This document shows positions 57,776 to 64,000 of a stretch of DNA of 64,000 nt, piece after piece; the first letter of the stretch is position 1; each line of letters starts with the position of its first letter. The notes below the pieces were generated by a model. The model saw only the letters and a program-made list of their open reading frames with translations, did no database searches and was not told the origin of the DNA. Origin of the DNA: Ptychodera flava (lineage: Eukaryota; Hemichordata; Enteropneusta; Ptychoderidae); contig NW_027248277.1 in assembly GCF_041260155.1 (NCBI RefSeq), positions 3,942,501 through 4,006,500 of the forward strand, in the 5' to 3' direction. The position numbers were made by a program, and so were the translations under genes.

Positions 57776-58855
57776 CGGCAACAGCTTAGTACTACCAATT
57801 AAGAGGTGTGGTTGATTACACAGAGTTTCAGAGATCTATCGCTGGTTTTCAGTGCTGGCTGAATGAAGCCAATCAGAAAGTGCGTCCATAAAACCGTATA
57901 ATTATTAGTGTATAATTAGCTTTACACAACGACGTGGCTGCTCTTGGTGCTCACCATTGCACCACACTCACTGTCGACGAAGAGCATGTAAGGTGTAAAT
58001 GTATAATATATATGGGCTCAACCACTATATCCACACCAACAAGACATCATTGATATATTTTACAAGAAAAAGGCTGATTTCTTTGCAGGAGAACCATGCA
58101 GCGGTAGCAAGTCTGTATGCTTCCAGGCAGGCCATCCAATGGTGTTTCAAGAGTAGCGTAAACCCGTTGGTTAAAACTATCAATCTTAAATTTCCTTTAC
58201 TACAAGTTATGTGTAAACATTTATGTATCGATCACTTCATTTAGGTTCACTCTGACAGCTTTCTTATCATGCTGTAGGTATGATCATGGAGCTAGAAACG
58301 TATGAATGCTAAAAATTGACCCAGGGACACTTTCTCTAGAGCTAGTGCATCTGCTCCACCATACGCTAGGCTAGGCTGATTGTCTCTACAGCCAAAATGA
58401 CAGTCCTTGGCAAATTGCACAGTTTTTCAAGTCCGGTTCTGTTTCATTAATTCATCATAAAAGTTACGCTGACAATAGAGTCAAACCAAGAGGTTTAGTT
58501 AGCTGCATGGGTTTGCAGTTCATGAATCATCCGAGTGTGTACACGTACAGGCATACGAGAACGATGTTGAAGTGCATAGTATTCAGACGGTGTCGCCGCT
58601 CCTCTCGATCACGACAAAAAAGTGTCAAAATGTTGAAAGCAGTCGGATTTAATGCTACAATTATCAGAAGAGATGAAATGGAATCAGAGGATCTCAGAGC
58701 TGGAGAAGTTCAATCGTCTACACACAAAGCACCTCGTCTGTGGTGTAGGACCCGACATGACTTTGCAAAACAGATTCGTGATTGGCTAACCCTGTTCTCA
58801 TGAATAATTAATTAACCCCCATTCATACTTCCACGGTTTCCCAGTGTAATCTGCT
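57776..58855. other. Intronic, nothing recognised
   Basis: A 98-codon open stretch (58507-58803), basic in its middle part, has no recognisable domain and no splice context. No other feature. Confidence 0.35.
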
Positions 58856-61800
58856 AGAAAGAGCTTGATTTTTGCGTAGATCAGCGGAGCAGAAATTATG
58901 CTCTGGCTCACAAGAGTGGTCACCATCTGTCGTCGTCCGTCCGTCATCCGTCAACAATTGCCTTAAGTCCGATTGCTTTGAAATTTGACAATCAAATCAC
59001 TCAGGGTGACCGCAACTAAATTTATTCAAATTGTGGTTAAATTTACATATTTGTACTTTGGGGGCATTTTTTGCTGTTTTGGTAAAAAAAATTCTTCTCT
59101 GAAACTGCACGTCTGATTGCTTTGAAATTTGATATGCAGTTTAATATGGGAGACTTAAGTCAGATTTGTTCAGATCATGGTGAAGTTAGAATATTTGTAT
59201 TTTAAAGGCACTTATTGACATTTTTGGGCAAAAAATCTTTAAAAATCTTTTTCAAAACAACAGGTCAGATAGCTTTGATATTTGAGACATAGGTTCCCTA
59301 GGGATGATCTATTTCAGATTTGTTCAAATCGTGCAGAATCTTTACAAATTTGTATTTAAGGCAATTTTTGTCATTTTTGGTCAAAAATTTGTTTCATCAA
59401 AACTGCTTGTCTGACTGCTTTGATATTTGGTATCGAAGTTTATAGGTATGAGCAAAACATGATATATTCAAATTATAATGAAATTTACAATATCTAGCTC
59501 CGCTGTCAGCAACGCTGAGCTTATCAATTAGTTTGATTTTTCGTCATCGTCCGTCGTCCGTCATCGTCCGTCAACAATTGCCTTCTCTTCTGAAACAGCA
59601 AGTCCAATTGCTTTGAAATTTTATATGCAGTTCACTTGGGGTGACCTCACTTAAGTTTGCAAATCGTTGTGAAATTTGCATATTTGTATTTTTGGGGCAT
59701 TTGTTGGTGTTTTGGTAAAAAAATCTACTCCACTGAAACCGCTCGTCCGATTGCTTTGAAATTTGATGTGCAGTTTACTAAGGGTGACTTCAGTCAGATT
59801 TGTTCAAATTGTGATAAAATTTGCATATTTGTATTTTTAAGGCAATTTTTGTCATTTTTAGTTAAAAAAAAATAATTTTAAAAATCTTCTTCTTCAAACT
59901 AATAGTCAGATAGCTTTGATATTTGGTACATATGTCCCTGGGATGATCTATTTCAGATTTGTTCAAATTGTGCAGAAATATGCAAATTTGCATTTTTAAG
60001 GCAGTTTTTGCCATTTTTGGTCAAAAAATGTATTTCTCCAAAGGTACTCATCTTGTAGTTTTGAAATTTAGTATACAGGTTTGTATTGATGAACTAAGTA
60101 ATATATATTGAATTTCTGATGAAATCTGTAATTTTGTATTTTGGTCAGAAAAATATATATTTCCAAAACCACTCATCTGATAGCTTTGCAATTTGGTATA
60201 CAGGTTCCTACAGATGATTTAAATGATATATATTGAAATTATGATGAAATGTGTATTTCCAAAACTACTTATCTGATATCTTTGAAATTTGGTATACAGG
60301 TTCCTACAGATGATTGAATGATATTTATTAAAATTATGATGAAATCTGCAATTTTGAATTTTAGGGCAATTTTTTCCATTTTAGGTCAAAAAATGTGTAT
60401 TTCCAAAACTACTCATCTGATAGCTTTGCAATTTGGTATACAGGTTCCTAGAGATAAACAAATGATGTTAATTGAAATGATGATGAACATTGCAATTTTG
60501 TAATTTTGGGGCGATTTTTGCAATTTTTGGTCAAAAAATGTGTTTCTCAAAAAGTACTGGTCTGATAGCTTTATAATTTGGTATACAGGTTTCTACAGAT
60601 GAGCTTAGTATTTATATATTGATTTTCTGATGAAATCTGTAATTTTGTATTTATGGGGCAATTTTTGCCATTTTGGTAAAAAAAATGTTAATTTCCAAAA
60701 CTGCTCGTCTGATATCTTTGCAATTTGGTATACAGGTACCTACAGATGATTTAAATGATATATATTGAAATTATGATGAAATCTGCAATTTTGTATTTTT
60801 GGGGCAATTTTTTTTCCATTTTTGGTCAAAAAATTTGTATTACCAAAACTAATCATCTGATAGCTTTGCAATTTGGTATACAGGTTCCTACAGATTAACT
60901 TAATGATATTTATTGAAATGATGATGAAAATTGCAATTTTGTAATTTTGGGGCGATTTTTGCAATTTTGGTCAAAAATGTGTTTCTCAAAAAGTACTGGT
61001 CTGATAGCTTTGAAATTTGGTATACAGGTTTCTACAGATGAGCTAAGTAATTTATGTTGAATTTCTGATGAAATCTGTAATTTTGTATTTTTGGGGCAAT
61101 TTTTGCCATTTTAGGTCAAAAAAATGTGTATTTCCAAAACTACTCATCTGATATATTTGCAATTTGGTAGACAGGTTCCTACAGATGATTTCAATGATAT
61201 ATATTGAAATTATGATGAAATCTGCAATTTTGTATTTTTGGGGCAATTTTTTCCATTTTTGGTCAAAAAATGTGTTTCTCAAAAAGTACTGGTCTAACAG
61301 CTTTGAAGTTTGGTATACAGGTTTCTATAGATGAACTAAATTTGATCTTTTGAAATTATGATGAAATCTGCGATTTTTTTTTTTTTGGCAATTGTTACCA
61401 TTTTTGGTCAGAAAATTTTATTCTCAAAAAACTATTCATCAGATAGCTTTGGTTGACATGTTCTTAGGGATGATTCGATGTGATATATTCAAAGTATGAT
61501 GAAATCTTCAATTGTGTATTTTTGCCAGTTTTGGTCAAAAATGTATTTCTCAAAAATTACGGGTTTGATAGCTTTAAAATTAGGTATAATGGTCCTACAG
61601 ATGAACTAATAATAAATATTGAAATTATGATGAAATCTGCAATTTTGTATTTTGGGGCAATTTTTGCCATTTTTGGTCAAAAAATGTGTTTTCCAAAACT
61701 ACTCTCTGATAGCTTGAAGTTGGTATACAGGTTTCTACAGATTAACTTAATATGATATATTGAAATTATGATGAAATCTGCAATTTTGTATTTTTTGGAC

Positions 61801-62352
61801 TATTTGTGCCATTTTGGTCAAAAAATTATTTCAACAAAACCGCCTGTCTGACAGCTTTGATATTTGGAATCCAGGTTTAAAGGTATGAGCAAAATGTGAT
61901 ATATTCAAATGATGATAAATTTACAATTTCTAATTTTGGGGCAATTTTTGCCATTTTGATCAAAAATGTGTTTCTCAAAAATCACTCGTCTGATAGCTTT
62001 GAAATTTGGTATACAGGCTCCTACAGTTGGACTAAATATGATTGATTGAAATTATGATGAAATCTGTAATTTTATTTTATTTGCAGCAACTTTTGCCATT
62101 TTTGGTCAGAATATTGGATTTCGCAAAAACACTTCTTGTCAGATAGCTTTGGTTGACATGTTCTTAGAGATGATCTTAATGTGATATGTTTAAATTATGA
62201 TGACATCTTCAATTGTGTATTTTTGCAGCTATTTGGGCCATTTTTTCTGGCCAATGAGATGAGCTATCAACGATTTCCACCTTCTTTATTTACATGTGTC
62301 AAAAATAGTTGTTCTTTGCATAACACAGCAAGCTATATCGGCCGCTAGGTTG
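58856..62352 (+). mobile_element. Large tandem-array element(s) H6 (Pearl/HINE-like)
   Basis: Two heads are seen. One near 58880-58960 has a GAGC/GCTC hairpin followed by CCGTCCGTCATCCGTCAACA. A second at 59495-59580 has AGCTC/GAGCT, then TCATCGTCCGTCGTCCG. More than 20 monomers of ~145 bp follow. Each carries 'TTTTGTATTTTTGGGGCAAT', 'CATTTTTGGTCAAAAAATG' and 'TGATAGCTTTG.AATTTGGTATACAGG'. It ends with the shared tail, TTCCACCTTCTTTATTTACATGTG then GCTAGGTTGCTTG. Small open frames inside are repeat artefacts. Confidence 0.7.
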
Positions 62353-62604
62353 CTTGTTTATCAAAATTATGGCAAAAGTCAGAAAAAATAGACTGTGGTA
62401 TATTTTATACAGGTGACAAAATAGACTTTGATGCTCTAAGGGTTTCTGATCAGCAAAGGCTACTTAAGATTGTAAATGTACAGTACTTATTGCCAATCTA
62501 CGGAAATTTGTCTCAAAGGTAGTCTGTTTTATAAAACCTGAAATAGAAATGGTCCATGACACATCAAAATCTACGTAACACTAATTTCTTTATATTTCTT
62601 GTAG
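62353..62604. other. Intronic, acceptor at the end
   Basis: No feature apart from the polypyrimidine tract and acceptor TTATATTTCTTGTAG preceding the exon at 62605. Confidence 0.5.
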
Positions 62605-63072
62605 ATTCCACTGATTTTGCAGTCAAAGTTGAATTAAATAAAGAACTCTTCCAACAAAAACTTAGAGACCTTGATGAACATGAACCACCAAGTAGTGTCA
62701 GGAAGGAAAAAGAGAAAGTCAACACTGCATGGGAGGAGTGCAATGGAGAATTTGAGAAAAATGCAAATAAGATGAAGAAGAATGAAGAAAGCCAGCAGAT
62801 AGTACACTACAATTGTACGGAACATTTAGGTAATGTCAAAGTAAACGGTACCGAGAAGAGTTCATTAGCAATCCACCTTGACCTACCCACTGTGTATAAC
62901 CTGTACAGATTAGAACACACATGTCTATCTGGTAGTTTTCCTGACTCATTTGAACCACTATTGATAACTGATAAGATGAGAGAGGAGGCTGACAAAGTTG
63001 GATTACAACTCAAGTTGAAAGCAACATATGACCAAGCCAGATTTGATGAACTGGAACTGTTCTTCATAAATA
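62605..63072 (+). CDS. TRADD-N-like domain exon
   Basis: A 156-residue exon, open throughout, bounded by TTTCTTGTAG and AATA|GTAAGT, phase 1 at both ends. The first half is charged (VKVELNKELFQQKLRDLDEHE, then a Lys/Glu-rich helix). The second half has the pattern 'GTEKSSLAIHLDLPTVYNLYRLEHTCLSGSFPDSF', 'LLITDKMREEADKVGLQLKLKATYD' and 'FDELELFF'. This arrangement (hydrophobic strand, Leu-rich helix with a Y/H-x-SG turn, L-T helix, then a K-L-K-A-T strand) resembles TRADD-N-type domains found in metazoan and bacterial conflict or cell-death proteins. I infer a signalling adaptor or effector-coupling role. The assignment is by pattern and not certain. Part of the gene that starts with the GT4 exon. 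Confidence 0.6.
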
Positions 63073-63330
63073 GTAAGTTTACATTGTCTAATGAGGTTCC
63101 TTATATGAGTATTGTAACTACTGGACTTGATCATACACCTGATGTTTCTGAATGTTTTATCAAATCTTTGAGGATTTGTCTAACATTTATCTCACCTTGC
63201 AAACGATAACTGAAGTACTTCCTACATTCACTTCAAATTCAGATTTGGGTTGAAATTATTTAAGTGAAACACAATCAACCACCTTTAAACTGCAGATTGT
63301 CTGAACAACTTGTAAATTGTTTTCTTTCAG
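63073..63330. other. Intron
   Basis: GTAAGT donor at 63073 and TTTTCTTTCAG acceptor ending at 63330. Confidence 0.7.
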
Positions 63331-63407
63331 GAGATGGTGGTGGACTTGAACCAGTCAAAGTCTACGATGATGTCATTGAAGGAAAGGCTGAAGAGATACA
63401 CATTGAT
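63331..63407 (+). CDS. Short exon of the GT4/TRADD-N-like gene
   Basis: 77-bp exon that completes a split codon (phase 1) and reads DGGGLEPVKVYDD, then an acidic EGKAEEIHIDV. It ends in phase 0 at GAT|GTAGGT. Strong acceptor (TTTTCTTTCAG). The product is an acidic linker; no domain recognised. Confidence 0.65.
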
Positions 63408-63611
63408 GTAGGTTTCTTAACATTCATACACCTACCAAAAAAGTGAACACCCAATTCAATAAAGATACCATCACTGCAGCTTCAGAGAATTTGCAATATC
63501 ACACATCAGCCTTTAATTGTCAAAGACAGGCATAATAATGATATCATTAAACCAATGAAATAATTGACAAACACATAAACCCTTTTGCACTTTGACATTA
63601 ACAATTTCAGG
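63408..63611. other. Intron
   Basis: GTAGGT donor and AACAATTTCAG acceptor ending at 63611. Confidence 0.65.
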
Positions 63612-63688
63612 ATGAAGACACTGATCAGAAATCTGGCACTGTAGCCACAGAAAGAGTTACGGTAGTTCTAAGATTGAACAAGGACAGA
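63612..63688 (+). CDS. Short exon of the GT4/TRADD-N-like gene
   Basis: ~77-bp exon, open in the phase carried from the previous exon: DEDTDQKSGTVATERV, then TVVLRLNKDR, up to ACAGA|GTAAGT. Acidic start followed by a hydrophobic beta-strand-like stretch, possibly the start of a further domain that continues beyond the window. End position accurate to a base or two. Confidence 0.6.
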
Positions 63689-64000
63689 GTAAGTAACTGA
63701 AAATTAAGTTGTTTTTATTTCTTTTGCAGCCTCAGCACCTGATATTCAGATGCAAATCACATAAAATTTACATTATTATCAGTATGAATAATTGTTTACT
63801 GAGGAGTGTATGTATCACCACATATTCCACAATGCAATAGTGATCCTTTCCCACCTCTCACCCTGGACATCCACAGTACTGTTTAAGATAAAGTAGAATA
63901 GGCCTCAGGGACAGACATTATATTAATTATTTCTGATCTACCACTTGTTGTGGGCTCATTTTAACTTCTTGGAGAAGAATTTTCACAATCTTTTATTTTC
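63689..64000. other. Probable intron to window edge
   Basis: Starts with a GTAAGT donor. No further exon is seen before the edge. Confidence 0.5.

Larger units (their letters stand above)
38192..62604 (+). other. Long intron interval(s) of the GT4/TRADD-N-like gene
   Basis: Donor at 38192 and acceptor ending at 62604 bound ~24.4 kb, interrupted by the probable repeat exon 55826-57524. It holds array elements, a MITE, a patchy inverted repeat, BEL/Pao element C and a long hairpin. Phases on both sides are 1, so the intervals join in frame whether or not the repeat exon is used. No transcript evidence is available. Confidence 0.5.

Noticed and set aside
58507-58803. 98-codon basic open stretch
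   Set aside because: No recognisable domain and no splice context that joins the host gene.
60740-61282. Minus-strand frames rich in 'KLPQKYKIADFI'
   Set aside because: They are translations of the ~145-bp tandem monomers of H6, not genes.

Overview
The window looks like nuclear DNA of a marine invertebrate, most likely a non-vertebrate deuterostome such as an amphioxus or hemichordate. This rests on an AT-rich, intron-bearing background, several BEL/Pao retroelements, abundant TGTC/TGTA microsatellite-plus-tandem-array elements, and a host gene that joins a GT4-like glycosyltransferase domain to a TRADD-N-like domain. The exact species cannot be told from the sequence alone. No tRNA, rRNA, CRISPR or prokaryotic operon structure was seen.

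Layout. Positions 1-5056 hold a decayed BEL/Pao element (A) on the minus strand, cut by the window edge and carrying a tRNA-like insert. Positions 5.1-13.4 kb are non-coding. They hold a pair of ~470-bp inverted repeats (7.5-8.0 and 12.2-12.7 kb), a candidate first exon on the minus strand next to one of them, a ~730-bp foldback element with paired CACGTG and E2F-type sites, and minisatellites. Positions 13.5-18.4 kb are a decayed Ty3/Gypsy element (G, minus strand), invaded by a microsatellite-headed tandem-array element. Its LTR is split by a second, recent BEL/Pao element (B, 18392-26654, plus strand) with near-identical 983/982-bp LTRs and a 4-bp TTAC target duplication. Positions 27-36 kb hold transposon debris, more array elements and a LINE fragment.

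The host gene runs on the plus strand from about 36.5 kb past the right edge. A GT4-like exon (36536-38191) is followed by a ~24-kb repeat-filled interval. Then come an exon made of about two dozen copies of a 17-residue repeat (55826-57524), a TRADD-N-like exon (62605-63072) and two short exons (63331-63407, 63612-63688). Intron phases agree (1, 1, 1, 0, 0), which supports one transcription unit. The GT4 and repeat exons carry several frame disruptions, so this copy may be a decaying paralogue. Inside the long interval sits a third BEL/Pao element (C, 46738-52784), very recent, with 252-bp LTRs that differ at one visible site. It lies near the centre of a patchy inverted repeat spanning 43.9-55.4 kb, whose right half carries an almost perfect 52-bp-arm hairpin.

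The best leads are (1) the GT4 / 17-residue-repeat / TRADD-N-like gene, which may belong to an innate-immunity or cell-death family, and (2) a family of array elements that share a head hairpin whose sequence changes while its pairing is kept, a (TGTC/TGTA)n tract, ~146-bp tandem monomers and a common 3' tail. They resemble Pearl/HINE-type non-autonomous Helentrons.
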